Origin: Brevibacterium zhoupengii
GTDB taxonomy: Bacteria > Actinomycetota > Actinomycetes > Actinomycetales > Brevibacteriaceae
Direction of reading: 5' to 3'
Assembly (NCBI RefSeq): GCF_021117425.1
Contig: NZ_CP088298.1
Span: 620,001-684,000, forward strand
Length of the DNA: 64,000 bases
The notes beneath the pieces are model-generated. The model did not search any database. It was not told the DNA's origin and saw nothing but the letters and a program-made list of their open reading frames with translations. The position numbers were made by a program, and so were the translations under genes. Below, piece after piece: positions 20,130 to 29,601 of this stretch. Positions within the stretch are counted from its first letter, which is position 1, and each line of letters opens with the position of its first letter.

Positions 20130-22352
20130 ATGTCCGGACGACCTTCCGAGGCGCCGCCTGCAAGTCCACTTCCGCAGACGAACGTCGACGAACTGATCGC
20201 GCAGTACGACGAGGAACTTCCTCAGCGCACCCTGACCCGCCGGCTCGATCTCGGCGTGGGGATCGTGTGCTTCGTCGTGTCACTGTTCGTGCTCAAGCAG
20301 GTCTTCTTCCCGTTGGCCCAGGGCAACCAGTACTACCTCATGTGGTTCCTGGCATTCGTCCTACCGCTTGTCTTCATCTGCTATCGGCCAGGATTCGGAC
20401 GCAAGACCGACGTCGCAGACCAAGCAGCGGACGCCGCCGAGGCCGTCGACGGCACCGACACGGTCGACAGCACCACGACAGCAGACACCATCAAGACTGC
20501 TGGCCGAACTAAGGCGAAGCGTCGGTCGAATGACAACCCTTCGATCATCGATTGGGTCCTCGTCGTCCTCACGTTCCTCACCTGCGCCTACCCGGTGCTG
20601 CCCTTCTTCTCCGGCGGCTTCAATGAATTCCTCAACCGTCAGGGTTCGCTGACCTCGCTCGACGTCATGATGGGCGGAGTTCTCCTGCTCCTCGTCCTCG
20701 AGGCAACGCGGCGAACCACGGGCCTGATCCTGCCGATCTTCTGCCTCGTCTTCTTCCTCTACAGCTATTACGGCGCCTACATTCCGGTCAGCTGGCCCGG
20801 CTCCCACGCCGGCCAGAACTTCGACCAGATCGTCAACGCTCTCTACAACGATGCGTCCGGCTTCTACGGCATCCCCCTCGACGTCGCAGCCACCTACATC
20901 GTCCTCTTCACGATCTACGGAGCCGTCCTCGACAAGACCGGAGCCGCAAGCTTCTTCATCGACCTCAGCTTCTCACTATTCAAGAAATCGAAAGCCGCAC
21001 CCGGGCGCACCGTCGCACTCTCCGGATTCCTCCTGGGCACGGTCTCCGGTTCCGGCACCGCCACGGCAGTCTCACTGGGCGCCGTGACCTGGCCGGTGCT
21101 GAAGAAGGCCGGGTATCCGAAAGAGAACGCAGGCGGAATGCTCGCGGCCTCCGGCATCGGCGCGATCCTCTCACCCCCAACGCTTGGCGCAGCGGCCTTC
21201 ATCATCGCAGAGCTGCTCAACGTCTCCTACGGTCTCGTCCTGCTCTGGGCAGTGGTCCCGACCCTCCTGTACTACCTGGGCATCTTCCTCGCCATCGAGA
21301 TCGACTCCCGCAAGATCGAGGTCGACTACACGCCACCCCCAGGCCTGCGCGCGTGGCCCATCCTCAAGAAGGGCTTCTACCACTTCATCTCGTTGAGCAT
21401 CATCGTCGTCTTCCTCTCCATGGGCATGGCACCCTTCAAGGCCGTCGTCTACGCCACCCTGGTCGGGATCGGCTTCGGAATCATCGAAATCGTGCTCTCC
21501 CGCCTCAACGAGCCGAAGACCATCCTGGCCGCAATCTGGGACGTCTTCTACGGTGCTCTGTCATCGGGTATCCGTTCGGTCCTGCCGGTGACAAGCGTGT
21601 GTGCGGCCGCGGGCATCATCGTCTCAACGATCACGAAGACCGGCCTCGGCCAAGTCATCTCCGACATCCTCATCAAGGGCGCCCAGGCACTGTCGACAGA
21701 CCCGACCGCGGTCCTCATCTTCACCTGCATCTTCGCTGCCGTTGCCGTGACCATCCTCGGCCTGGCAGTGCCCGTGACGGCTTCGTTCATCATCAGCTGG
21801 GTCATCGTCGGCCCGGCGCTGATCTCACTCGGTGTCCCCGAGGCGGCCGCCGCGATGTTCATCTTCTACTACGCGGTCCTATCCGAGGTCTCACCCCCGA
21901 CCGCTCTGGCGGCCGTCGCATCCTCAGCGATCACCGGCGGTCGGGTCATCGCAACCATGTGGCAGGCCTGCAAGTATGCGATCCCCGCCTTCCTCGTCCC
22001 GCTGGCCTTCACCTTCACGCCCGAAGGTGCCAGCCTCGTGGCCCAGGGCGGTTTCATCGGCGCAGTGTGGACCGGGCTCGTCTCCGCCTTCGCCGTGGCC
22101 GCACTCGCCGCCGGTGCCGGTGGCTGGATCATCCGCCGAGCGGGCTGGCCCGAGCGCATCCTGTGCTTCATCGCCGCAGGAGCCCTGCTCTACCTCCAGC
22201 CCATGTCGATGATGATCGGGTTCTCCGCTCTCATCCTCGCCGTCATCGTCCACCTGCTGCTGCGTCGCAAACCGAGAACCACCTCGGCGACTACCAGCGG
22301 TATCGGATCCACCGAAACACACTCGACCGGATCTCCGGCCGAGTCCAACTGA
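20130..22352 (+). CDS. TRAP transporter permease, fused small and large subunits
   Basis: TAXI-type TRAP permease, 740 residues, about 17-18 membrane segments: an N-terminal small-subunit part and a C-terminal DctM-like part. Signatures include VSGSGTATAVSLGAVTWPVL, GILSPPTLGAA-like sequence near residues 345-355, and SEVSPPTALAAVA. ATG 20130 is preferred because GAAAGGA lies 6 nt upstream; an in-frame extension to 20040 would read through the promoter. A Asp/Thr/Ala-rich insert at 94-127 separates the first helices. The receptor gene follows after 16 bp, so this is a two-gene operon. Confidence 0.93.
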   Translation: MSGRPSEAPPASPLPQTNVDELIAQYDEELPQRTLTRRLDLGVGIVCFVVSLFVLKQVFFPLAQGNQYYLMWFLAFVLPLVFICYRPGFGRKTDVADQAADAAEAVDGTDTVDSTTTADTIKTAGRTKAKRRSNDNPSIIDWVLVVLTFLTCAYPVLPFFSGGFNEFLNRQGSLTSLDVMMGGVLLLLVLEATRRTTGLILPIFCLVFFLYSYYGAYIPVSWPGSHAGQNFDQIVNALYNDASGFYGIPLDVAATYIVLFTIYGAVLDKTGAASFFIDLSFSLFKKSKAAPGRTVALSGFLLGTVSGSGTATAVSLGAVTWPVLKKAGYPKENAGGMLAASGIGAILSPPTLGAAAFIIAELLNVSYGLVLLWAVVPTLLYYLGIFLAIEIDSRKIEVDYTPPPGLRAWPILKKGFYHFISLSIIVVFLSMGMAPFKAVVYATLVGIGFGIIEIVLSRLNEPKTILAAIWDVFYGALSSGIRSVLPVTSVCAAAGIIVSTITKTGLGQVISDILIKGAQALSTDPTAVLIFTCIFAAVAVTILGLAVPVTASFIISWVIVGPALISLGVPEAAAAMFIFYYAVLSEVSPPTALAAVASSAITGGRVIATMWQACKYAIPAFLVPLAFTFTPEGASLVAQGGFIGAVWTGLVSAFAVAALAAGAGGWIIRRAGWPERILCFIAAGALLYLQPMSMMIGFSALILAVIVHLLLRRKPRTTSATTSGIGSTETHSTGSPAESN

Positions 22353-22368
22353 GAAAGGGACGAAGTCC

Positions 22369-23361
22369 ATGAAGCGAACAAGGATGTTCACAATCACGGC
22401 GTCAGCCGTTGCCGCGGTGCTGGCGTTGAGCTCATGCGGCGGTAAGCAGGAAGCCAAACCGGCAGGCGAGGGAGGTGGCGACTGCACCGCGGCCTCGGGA
22501 CAGATCACGGTTGCCACAGGTAACTCGACGGGCGTGTACTACGTCCTCGGCGGCGGACTGGCGCAGATCATCTCCGACAATACCGACCTCAAGGCCACCG
22601 CGGCCGAGACCGGCGCCTCCGTGCAGAACCTGCAGCAGCTGGCATCCGGGGACTACGACATCGCGTTCTCGCTCGCCGATACCGCAGCCGACGCCGTCAA
22701 CGGAGATGCCGACTTCAAGCAGCCCGAGGACATCTCGGCCCTGACCCGCATCTACTCGAACTTCACACACGTGGTCGTGCGCAAGGACGCGAACATCAAG
22801 TCCGTCAAGGACTTCAAGGGCAAGACGATCTCCACCGGCTCACCGAAGTCGGGCACCGAGGTCATCGCCAACCGTCTCATCGAAACGGCCGGGCTCAAAG
22901 AGGGCGACGTGACCACCCAGCGCCTCGACCTGACCAAGACGGTCGACGGAATGAAGGACGGCACGATCGACGGCATGGTGTGGTCCGGCGGACTGCCGAC
23001 AGCCGGCGTCACCGACCTCTTCACCTCCAACGGCAAGGACGTCGAAATCCTCGACATCTCCAAGCTCGAGGCTCCGATGAAGGAGATCAACCCGGTCTAC
23101 GAGGTCGACGAGATCCCCGCCGACACCTACAAGGGCGTCAAAGCCGTCAAGACCATCGCCACCCCCAACGTCCTCATGGTCCGCAACGACATGGACGAAG
23201 GCACCGCGTGTGCGCTGACGAAGCTGGTCTATGACAAGAAGGCCGATCTGGAGAAGGTCCACGCAGCGGCGAAGGACATCAAACTTGACACCGCCGAGGC
23301 GCCCGATCCGATCAAACTCCACCCGGGTTCGCAGAAGGCCCTGGATGAGCTGAACAAGTAA
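22369..23361 (+). CDS. TAXI-family TRAP solute receptor, lipoprotein
   Basis: 330 residues. A lipobox LALSSCGG (Cys23) anchors it outside the membrane. The mature part reads QITVATGNSTGVYYVLGGGL, typical of TAXI (TRAP-associated extracytoplasmic immunogenic) receptors, with TETGASVQNLQQL-like and GTEVIANRLIE sequence following. It delivers an organic acid or amino acid to the permease encoded just upstream (16-bp gap; AAAGGGA ribosome site). The ligand is unknown; glutamate and related dicarboxylates are known for the family. Confidence 0.93.
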   Translation: MKRTRMFTITASAVAAVLALSSCGGKQEAKPAGEGGGDCTAASGQITVATGNSTGVYYVLGGGLAQIISDNTDLKATAAETGASVQNLQQLASGDYDIAFSLADTAADAVNGDADFKQPEDISALTRIYSNFTHVVVRKDANIKSVKDFKGKTISTGSPKSGTEVIANRLIETAGLKEGDVTTQRLDLTKTVDGMKDGTIDGMVWSGGLPTAGVTDLFTSNGKDVEILDISKLEAPMKEINPVYEVDEIPADTYKGVKAVKTIATPNVLMVRNDMDEGTACALTKLVYDKKADLEKVHAAAKDIKLDTAEAPDPIKLHPGSQKALDELNK

Positions 23362-23767
23362 GTTCGGGTCGTCGTGAGGGCTTCGGCCTCCCACCGGATG
23401 GGCTGAATTGGTCGCTCACCGATTGGGCTGAGCCGGAAGCTTCCGGCGACAGCGTCAGGTTGCGGAACAAGGAGTCGTTTCGCGTAGCCACTTCAGGTTG
23501 CGGAACAGTACATAGGTTGCAACCCGTGTACTGTTCCGCAACCTGTTCATTTGAGCGTGGCTGGCAACCGTGCCCCGTGGGATCGAAGCTCCGCAAGATT
23601 CAGCTGCGCGGGGTCGGAACCCCACGGGAGTTCAGACTGGGTGAAACTCCTCGGGAAATCGGAAAGGGATCGATCGAAGTTTCATAGCCCATGTTCAAAG
23701 CGGGGCTATGGAACTTAGACCGGTCAGTAACTGCGTGTGGGCGCGGAGTGGACCCGGGGCGCAGCAG
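23362..23767. other. Intergenic region after the TRAP operon
   Basis: 406 bp with no convincing gene. A weak UUCG-capped stem near 23373-23390 may terminate the TRAP operon. A nested palindrome at 23494-23545 is listed separately. Further on, CCCGTGGG near 23576 pairs with CCCACGGG near 23620. A 75-codon frame at 23460-23687 runs through both repeats and is not believable. Confidence 0.5.
23455..23545. repeat. Nested palindrome with an extra direct copy
   Basis: CAGGTTGCGGAACAGTACA at 23494-23512 is followed by its exact reverse complement at 23527-23545. The 14-bp centre contains a second perfect palindrome, GGTTGCAACC. A third, direct copy of TCAGGTTGCGGAACA lies at 23455-23469. It may be a REP-type element, a dimer operator or the trace of a small mobile element. 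Confidence 0.9.
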
Positions 23768-24364
23768 CTATGCCTGCGGTGAGGCCCACTCCTCGGCGAG
23801 CATCGCGTAGGTGCATCCGTCGAGCCAACCATGGTCGGCGTGCCAGGAGTCACGGACTCCGTACTGTTCGAGCCGCATGCCCGACTTCTCGAGGATGCGC
23901 CTAGAAGCAAGATTGTCGGCGAAGCAGCCTGCGGCTACTCGACGCAGGTGAAGTTCGTCGAAGGCCAGGCCCAGCATCGTCTGGGCAATCAGGGAGGCGA
24001 AGCCGCGACCGCGAAAACGAGGGTCAACCAGATAGTCGATGCCTGCCTCTCGGTTGCTGTAGGCCTCGGGGTCTCCATGGACCTGGCCCATACCGTCGAC
24101 GATCCACAGTGACCCCGACGCAACCACCTCATCACCGAGTCGAGCGATGACAACATGCTGCGAGGGGATGGTGAGGCTGCTCAGCCATTCCTGCTTCAAC
24201 GACTCGGGGTCGACGCGCGTTTGAATCAGCCATTGCGTCACCGAGGGATCATTGCGCCAGCGCAGGACCGCATCGATGCCCGCAGGATCAGGCAGAGACA
24301 GCGTGAGAGGCCCCACGCTGCGCGGCCATTCTCCCGGCGACACCGGCAGCTCCTGCGGCAACAT
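23768..24364 (-). CDS. GNAT-family N-acetyltransferase
   Basis: 198 residues, RimJ/RimL-like acetyltransferase. The acetyl-CoA binding segment is DPRFRGRGFASLIAQTML (near 115-132) and the C-terminal motif NLASRRILEKSGM is typical. Acceptor is unknown: an amino group of a protein, amine or small molecule. ATG 24364 overlaps the stop of the upstream aminopeptidase by one base (TGATG), so the two are one transcript and coupled. The longer in-frame extension to 24577 is aminopeptidase sequence read in another frame. Confidence 0.88.
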   Translation of the reverse strand: MLPQELPVSPGEWPRSVGPLTLSLPDPAGIDAVLRWRNDPSVTQWLIQTRVDPESLKQEWLSSLTIPSQHVVIARLGDEVVASGSLWIVDGMGQVHGDPEAYSNREAGIDYLVDPRFRGRGFASLIAQTMLGLAFDELHLRRVAAGCFADNLASRRILEKSGMRLEQYGVRDSWHADHGWLDGCTYAMLAEEWASPQA

Positions 24365-25722
24365 CACCCCTGCAGGAACGCCTTCGCGGCAGTACCGAGT
24401 GCCACTACGTCGTCGATGGCGACCATTTCGCGCGCCGAATGCATTGAGTACAGGGCCGGTCCCACATCGACGGTGGTCATGCCCAGGCGGGTCGCGGTCA
24501 GGGGGCCGATCGTCGATCCGCAGGGCATCGCGTTGTTCGACACGAAGTTCTGGTACTCGACGCCAGCCGCCGCACACGCCCGTGACCAGGCCGCGGTGCC
24601 CACAGCATCCGTGGCATAGCGCTGCTGGGCGTTGAGTTTCAGCAGGGGACCGCCGCCGAGGTGGGGCCGGACATGAGGGTCGTGACGTTCCGGATAGTTC
24701 GGGTGGGCTGCATGCCCGGCATCCGAGGACACGCAGATCGACGAGGCGAGTGCAGTCAGGTACTCGCTGCGCGACGAGTTCGGGAATAGGGAGGCGATGA
24801 TGCGTTCGGTGACGTCGGCGAGGAACGGCCCGCAGGCACCGGAGCGTGAGTTCGACCCGATCTCCTCATGGTCGAATCCGGCGAAGAGCGCGATGGAATC
24901 CAAGGACGCAGCATCGACGTCGACCAGAGCGTTGACCCCGGCGTGGACGGACAGAAGGTTGTCCAACCTCGGCGCCGCGAAGAACTCTTCCTGGGCACCG
25001 AAGAGCCCGGGGGACTGGGCGGGGATCGTGTAGACGTCGTGTCCCACGACCTGCTCAGGATCCACCTCGGCGGAGGCGGCGAGGATCTCGATGACATCGG
25101 CTTCGGCGAGATCTGCCAGGCCGATGATCGGTGTGGTGTGACGCTGCTTGTCCAGCGTCAGACCGTCGTTGACCTGACGGTCGAGGTGGATGGCCAGCTG
25201 CGGGATGCGCGCAATCGGCGGGGTCGTAGCGAGGACGACGGAGCCGTCGTCGAGACTGAGTTGCCCGGCCAACGCCAGTTCTCGGTCGAGCCACGAATTG
25301 AGCAGCGGACCGCCGTAGATCTCGACGCCGATCTGGCGGGTTCCCTCTGTGGTGAACTCATTGCCGGGCTTGAGCTTGAAGGCTGGGGAGTCCGTGTGAG
25401 AACCGAAAACGCGGAAGCCGGGAATCGTGGCGGAGCGTCCACCCGAGTTATCGGACTGTTCACTCGAGTCAGCCACAGAGTCGCCGGCTTTGCCTGCCGG
25501 AGTCCGCCATGCGATGATCGCACCGTCGCGAATGACATAGTGGCCCTGACCTGGCTCGAGAGACCAGATCTCGCGCTCATTGAGTCGGCAGAAACCTGCG
25601 GCCTCCAATCGTGCAGCCGCCGTGGCGGTGGCATGATAGGAGCTGGGAGAAGAACTGATGAAGTCTGTCAGATCGGCTGCGACCTGGGTTTTCGTACGTG
25701 ATCTCACGGGCGATGTACTCAT
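24364..25722 (-). CDS. M18-family aminopeptidase
   Basis: Cytosolic zinc aminopeptidase, 452 residues, related to aspartyl aminopeptidase and ApeB. Metal-binding and catalytic blocks are FGSHTDSPAFKLKP, FDHEEIGSNSRSGACG, CVSSDAGHAAHPNYPERHDP and the terminal HSAREMVAIDD. A Ser/Asp/Gly-rich insert occupies about 77-98, just before the first His block. I prefer ATG 25722 to GTG 25728: the -10 TAGGCT ends exactly 6 nt before it and the GTG would touch the -10. The GNAT gene overlaps its stop. Confidence 0.93.
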   Translation of the reverse strand: MSTSPVRSRTKTQVAADLTDFISSSPSSYHATATAAARLEAAGFCRLNEREIWSLEPGQGHYVIRDGAIIAWRTPAGKAGDSVADSSEQSDNSGGRSATIPGFRVFGSHTDSPAFKLKPGNEFTTEGTRQIGVEIYGGPLLNSWLDRELALAGQLSLDDGSVVLATTPPIARIPQLAIHLDRQVNDGLTLDKQRHTTPIIGLADLAEADVIEILAASAEVDPEQVVGHDVYTIPAQSPGLFGAQEEFFAAPRLDNLLSVHAGVNALVDVDAASLDSIALFAGFDHEEIGSNSRSGACGPFLADVTERIIASLFPNSSRSEYLTALASSICVSSDAGHAAHPNYPERHDPHVRPHLGGGPLLKLNAQQRYATDAVGTAAWSRACAAAGVEYQNFVSNNAMPCGSTIGPLTATRLGMTTVDVGPALYSMHSAREMVAIDDVVALGTAAKAFLQG

Positions 25723-25728
25723 TTCCAC

Positions 25729-25734
25729 AGCCTA
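25729..25734 (-). promoter_or_regulatory. -10 box of the M18 aminopeptidase gene
   Basis: TAGGCT on the minus strand, 6 nt before ATG 25722. TTGTGG lies 19 nt further upstream. No Shine-Dalgarno, so likely leaderless. Confidence 0.5.
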
Positions 25735-25897
25735 TCGTTTGCGGTAGCTTTGGCCACAAGGGCATTGTTCTCGAATCCGGGTCGACACGTCGGCGGGTGA
25801 GGGGCCAGTGTCACAGGAGCCATCGACCGCTCGGGCTTCGTCATCCATCGCCCGAGTACCAGCGCCGAGAAGTAACGCAATGCAAGGAGTGTTCGAA

Positions 25898-27412
25898 GTG
25901 AACCAGTTCGTGACCGAATGGAACACCTGGCGGGATTCTAGGAACTCGGCACTGGCGACTCCCTTCGGCTGGCTCAGCGTGTCCGGTCTGCACTGGCTCG
26001 AAGAGACGACGACCTGGCCCGAGGCCCCCGGCACCTTCACCATTGACGACGATGGCTGGGTCAGCGTGGCCCTTGAACCCGGGACCAAAGCCGGTCCTGC
26101 TGCCGCGACCTTCGACCTCATGAGCAAGTCCGCCGAGGCGGGCCCGAACACCAATGATGCGTCTCCTTCCAGCTCGGCTTCGGTGCCGAGCGACACCACG
26201 ATCCTGCCGAAGATCCCAGAGATCTCAGGGCCGGAGGTGCGCGTGGAAGAGAACGGATTCAGCGCCAAGCTGCCCACCGGTGGGTCCCTTCAGTGGTTCA
26301 CCGTCGGCAGCGTGCTCTACGAACTCATCGACCGTGCCGGCCGAATCGGGATCCGGGTGCGCGATTCCAAATCGCCGCTGCTGGGCAAGTTCTTCGAAGT
26401 TCCCGTCTTCGACCCGAACCCCAACTTCGTCTTCCTCGCCAAGTTCACTCCGTTCGACAAGCCCGAAGCGCACACGATCAACACAGCGCAGAATGACCTG
26501 CAGGTCCAAACGTCTGCAGTCGGAACCGTGTCCTTCACAAGCGAGGCGGGCGAGGTGACACTCCTGGCCACAGGCAACCCGGCCAGCGGGTTGCAGCTGG
26601 ACTTCCACGACTCCACGAACGGCGTCTCCACACCCGCGTGGAGAACGCTGGACCTGGGCATCCCGAACCATGACGGCTCACTGGTCGTCGACTTCAACAG
26701 GGCCGTGAACTACCCGTTCGCGTTCACCGCCTTCGCCACCTGCCCGGCCCCGATCGAAGGCAACGTCGTTCCCTTCGAAGTCACCGCGGGCGAGCGCACC
26801 CCGCCGTTCTACTTCTCGGAGGCCGGCATCAACGTGCCGTTCCTGTTCTACGTTTGGTGGGACGAGGAGAGCGCCAAAGTGACCCGGCCGTGGTACGACC
26901 GCTTCGGACTCGACATCACCCTGCTCAACCCGAATCACGAACACAGTGCCCTGTCGCTGGTCGGCTTCGACGGCGTCGCCATGTCCGGAGGCGAAGTTGC
27001 GCCGCTGACGCGCAAGGCGAGGTCGCGCCTGGTCAAGGTCGCGACCGAGGCTCTGACCTCCCGCATCCCCGTGATCGGCATCGGCGCCTATGCCGAGTTC
27101 GTCATCCGAGCCCAGCGCGAGCTGCGCGAGTCCGAAGGCTACGTCGACGGCATCGAAGAAGAGTACGCGGGCACCGAGGGCAAACTGCTCATCGTGATGA
27201 ACAATGAGCTCACGCCCAAGAACGCCGGATTCGACGTCGTGCACACCGATGCGAGCGGACTCCTCTACATCGAGATGCCCTATGACATTCCGCTGGAGTC
27301 GAGTCTCGCTGAGATCGAGGACTTCGAAGCCGCGATGGAGTCCGATGCCCCGATCAACAGTTGGGAAGAGTTCGACTTCCGCGTGGTCAGCCTCATCCGC
27401 CAGCACCGCTGA
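25898..27412 (+). CDS. DUF1684 protein with an extra C-terminal domain
   Basis: 504 residues. The first 320 or so match DUF1684: FVTEWNTWRDSRNSAL at the start, SVSGLHWLEE, and the closing block DFNRAVNYPFAFTAFATCP. A Ser/Ala/Asp-rich insert lies at about 76-103. The DUF1684 family usually ends soon after that block; here about 185 more residues follow (FYFSEAGINVPFLFYVWWDEE onward in two parts), which I do not recognise. GTG 25898 is chosen because AAGGAG (25884-25889) is 8 nt upstream; frames opening at 25808 or 25880 lack such a site. Function is unknown. Confidence 0.82.
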   Translation: MNQFVTEWNTWRDSRNSALATPFGWLSVSGLHWLEETTTWPEAPGTFTIDDDGWVSVALEPGTKAGPAAATFDLMSKSAEAGPNTNDASPSSSASVPSDTTILPKIPEISGPEVRVEENGFSAKLPTGGSLQWFTVGSVLYELIDRAGRIGIRVRDSKSPLLGKFFEVPVFDPNPNFVFLAKFTPFDKPEAHTINTAQNDLQVQTSAVGTVSFTSEAGEVTLLATGNPASGLQLDFHDSTNGVSTPAWRTLDLGIPNHDGSLVVDFNRAVNYPFAFTAFATCPAPIEGNVVPFEVTAGERTPPFYFSEAGINVPFLFYVWWDEESAKVTRPWYDRFGLDITLLNPNHEHSALSLVGFDGVAMSGGEVAPLTRKARSRLVKVATEALTSRIPVIGIGAYAEFVIRAQRELRESEGYVDGIEEEYAGTEGKLLIVMNNELTPKNAGFDVVHTDASGLLYIEMPYDIPLESSLAEIEDFEAAMESDAPINSWEEFDFRVVSLIRQHR

Positions 27413-27430
27413 AGCGCCGCTCCACTCACC

Positions 27431-27498
27431 CTAAAACTCCGCGACGTCACTAAACGCGCCCGGCGCCGCGCGTCATCAGTGACGTCGGAGCGGTTTAG
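27431..27498. repeat. Palindromic element between convergent genes
   Basis: CGACGTCACT at 27442-27451 pairs with AGTGACGTCG at 27478-27487. Outer arms CTAAAaCTCC and GGAGcgGTTTAG extend the dyad, and the centre is GC-rich and self-complementary. It may serve as a bidirectional terminator. Confidence 0.7.
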
Positions 27499-27528
27499 CG
27501 GCCACCGTTGCTGCTGGCTGCACAAACA

Positions 27529-27568
27529 GACGGCGGCCCGGACACTTCGCAGTGTCCGAGCCGCCGTC
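27529..27568. terminator. Bidirectional hairpin terminator
   Basis: 18-bp stem GACGGCGGCCCGGACACT (27529-27546) and its complement (27551-27568), one mismatch, tetraloop TCGC. Read on the minus strand it is followed by CTGTTTGTG, so it can end the M13 peptidase transcript as well as readthrough from the DUF1684 gene. Confidence 0.85.
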
Positions 27569-27642
27569 AGGTAGTTTCAGCGAGTCAATCTAGCTGGCCA
27601 GCTCTGCAGCATGCTCACTGGCCTTGCCTATCAGCACCCTAC

Positions 27643-29589
27643 TCACCAGATGGTGACGCGCTCCTCGGGGGCGAGGTACATGCCGTCGGTCTCCGTGACG
27701 CCGTAGGTGTCATGGAAGGCGGTCATGTTCTTCACGACCTGGTTGCAGCGGAACTCCTCCGGGGCGTGGGGGTCGATGCTCAGCCGACGCACGCGCTCCT
27801 CAGTGCGCATCTTCGCCCGCCAGGCCTTCGCCCAGGCTTCGAAGAATGTCGCGGCCTCATCAGCTGACGGCACCCGACCGAGCTCCAGCTCGAGGGCCTT
27901 CCAGCCGATGGACAGTCCGCCCAGGTCGCCGATGTTCTCGCCCACGGTCAGTGCGCCGTTGACGTGCTGCGCTTCGTCCAGACCGGCGGGAACAAGTGCC
28001 TCGTACTGGGCGATGAGGGCATTGGTGCGCTCCTCGAAGCGCTCCCGATCCTCGGCCGTCCACCAGTCGACGAGGTTGCCGTCGCCGTCATAGCGTGAGC
28101 CCTGGTCGTCGAAGCCGTGGCCGATCTCGTGGCCGATGACCGCGCCGATGGCACCGAAGTTCGCCGCGACATCACCGGCGGCGTCGAAGAACGGCGGCTG
28201 CAGGATCGCGGCCGGGAAGACGATCTCGTTCATCACCGGGTGGTAGTAGGCGTTGACGGTCTGCGGCGTCATCAGCCATTCGGTGCGGTCGATCTCCTTG
28301 CCGATGCGCTTGATCTGACGCGCATGCTCGGCGCGGGCGCAGCGGCGGACATTGCCGACCAGATCCGAGGAATCGATTGCGGCCGGGTACTCGCGCCACA
28401 CCTCGGGATAGCCGACCTTCGGCGTGAACTTCGAGAGCTTGACCAGGGCCTTCTTCTTCGTCTCCTCACTCATCCAATCGAGCTCGTTGATCGACTTGTC
28501 GTAGGCCTTGATGAGCATTGCCACGAGATGGTCGATGGCGTCCTTGGCCTCCGGTGGGAATTCCTGGGCGACGTAGAGTTTGCCAACAGCCTCGCCGAGG
28601 AGGCCCTGCACCAGTCCGACACCGCGCTTCCAGCGCTCCCGCAGGGCAGGGGTGCCCGAGAGGGTGCGAGCGTTGAAGTCGAAGTTCTCCTCGACGATCT
28701 CGTCGGTCAGCAGCGAGGCCGTGGCGGAGAGGACCGAGAAGCGCAGCCAGATCTTGATGGTCTCGATGTCGGTGCGCTCCCACACCTCGGCCATTCCGGT
28801 GACGAAGGAGGGCTGGCCGATGACCAGGTAGGTCAGCTCGTCGTCGGCATCGGCGGTCAGGGTCGAGAACCAGGAGTCGAAGTCGAAGCCCGGCCCCAGT
28901 TCGCGCAGCTCATCAAGGGTGACCTTGTTGTAGGTCTTCTCCGCGTCACGGCAGGCGACCCGGTCCCAATGGTGGCGGGCCAGGGAGGTTTCGAACGCCA
29001 TCACCTTGGCGGCCACCTCGGCGTCGGAGATGTTGCTCCGGGTCCCGATCCCACCGAGGGCGGACATCTTCTTCACATGCTCGACGAACTTCACGCGCAC
29101 CTCGGCGTGGTCGTCGTTGAAGTAGTAGTCCTCGTCGGGCAGGGAGATCCCGGCCTGGTCGAGGTAGAGGGCGTAGATGTCGGAGTCCTTCGCATCGGCG
29201 GTGACGTAGCCGCCGAGCACGCCGCCGATGCCTTCGACCTCGAGGCGGCCGAGGAGGTTGGCCAATTCGGACTTGTCCTCGGCGGCGTCGATGGCGGCGA
29301 AGGAGGAGTCCAGGGGAGTGACGCCGAGTGAGTTGATCTGGTCGAGGTCCATGAACGAGGAGAACACGTCGGCGACCTTCTGGCCTTCGCTGCCTGGTTC
29401 CTGCGGGGCGTCGGAGACGGCGGTGATGATGTCGCGGACCTTGGTCTCTGCAGTGTCGAAGAGTTCGCGCATGGCGCCGTCGCCGGCACGGTCGTCGGGG
29501 ATGGTGAACGAGTCGATCCATTCGCCGTTGATGTGGCGGAACAGATCGTCCTGAGGGCGCGCCGAGGCGTTCGATGTTTCAGAAGTCAT
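27643..29589 (-). CDS. M13-family (neprilysin-type) metallopeptidase
   Basis: Zinc endopeptidase, 648 residues, similar to bacterial PepO. The zinc motif is VIGHEIGHGFDDQG (HExxH), followed by ENIGDLGGLSIGWKAL with the third ligand Glu, and NAYYHPVMNEIVFPAAIL upstream of it. The C-terminus ends in the family sequence CNQVVKNMTAFHDTYGV. No signal peptide, so it is probably cytoplasmic and degrades short peptides. The -10 TACTGT lies 6 nt before the ATG and no ribosome site is present. Confidence 0.95.
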   Translation of the reverse strand: MTSETSNASARPQDDLFRHINGEWIDSFTIPDDRAGDGAMRELFDTAETKVRDIITAVSDAPQEPGSEGQKVADVFSSFMDLDQINSLGVTPLDSSFAAIDAAEDKSELANLLGRLEVEGIGGVLGGYVTADAKDSDIYALYLDQAGISLPDEDYYFNDDHAEVRVKFVEHVKKMSALGGIGTRSNISDAEVAAKVMAFETSLARHHWDRVACRDAEKTYNKVTLDELRELGPGFDFDSWFSTLTADADDELTYLVIGQPSFVTGMAEVWERTDIETIKIWLRFSVLSATASLLTDEIVEENFDFNARTLSGTPALRERWKRGVGLVQGLLGEAVGKLYVAQEFPPEAKDAIDHLVAMLIKAYDKSINELDWMSEETKKKALVKLSKFTPKVGYPEVWREYPAAIDSSDLVGNVRRCARAEHARQIKRIGKEIDRTEWLMTPQTVNAYYHPVMNEIVFPAAILQPPFFDAAGDVAANFGAIGAVIGHEIGHGFDDQGSRYDGDGNLVDWWTAEDRERFEERTNALIAQYEALVPAGLDEAQHVNGALTVGENIGDLGGLSIGWKALELELGRVPSADEAATFFEAWAKAWRAKMRTEERVRRLSIDPHAPEEFRCNQVVKNMTAFHDTYGVTETDGMYLAPEERVTIW

Positions 29590-29595
29590 GGTGCA

Positions 29596-29601
29596 ACAGT
29601 A
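29596..29601 (-). promoter_or_regulatory. -10 box of the M13 peptidase gene
   Basis: TACTGT on the minus strand, 6 nt before ATG 29589, no Shine-Dalgarno; probable leaderless start. Confidence 0.45.

Noticed and set aside
23460-23687. 75-codon frame downstream of the TRAP operon
   Set aside because: It runs through two inverted repeats and has no ribosome site.
28117-29331. 404-codon plus-strand frame
   Set aside because: Antisense to the M13 peptidase, whose zinc motif and family sequence are intact.
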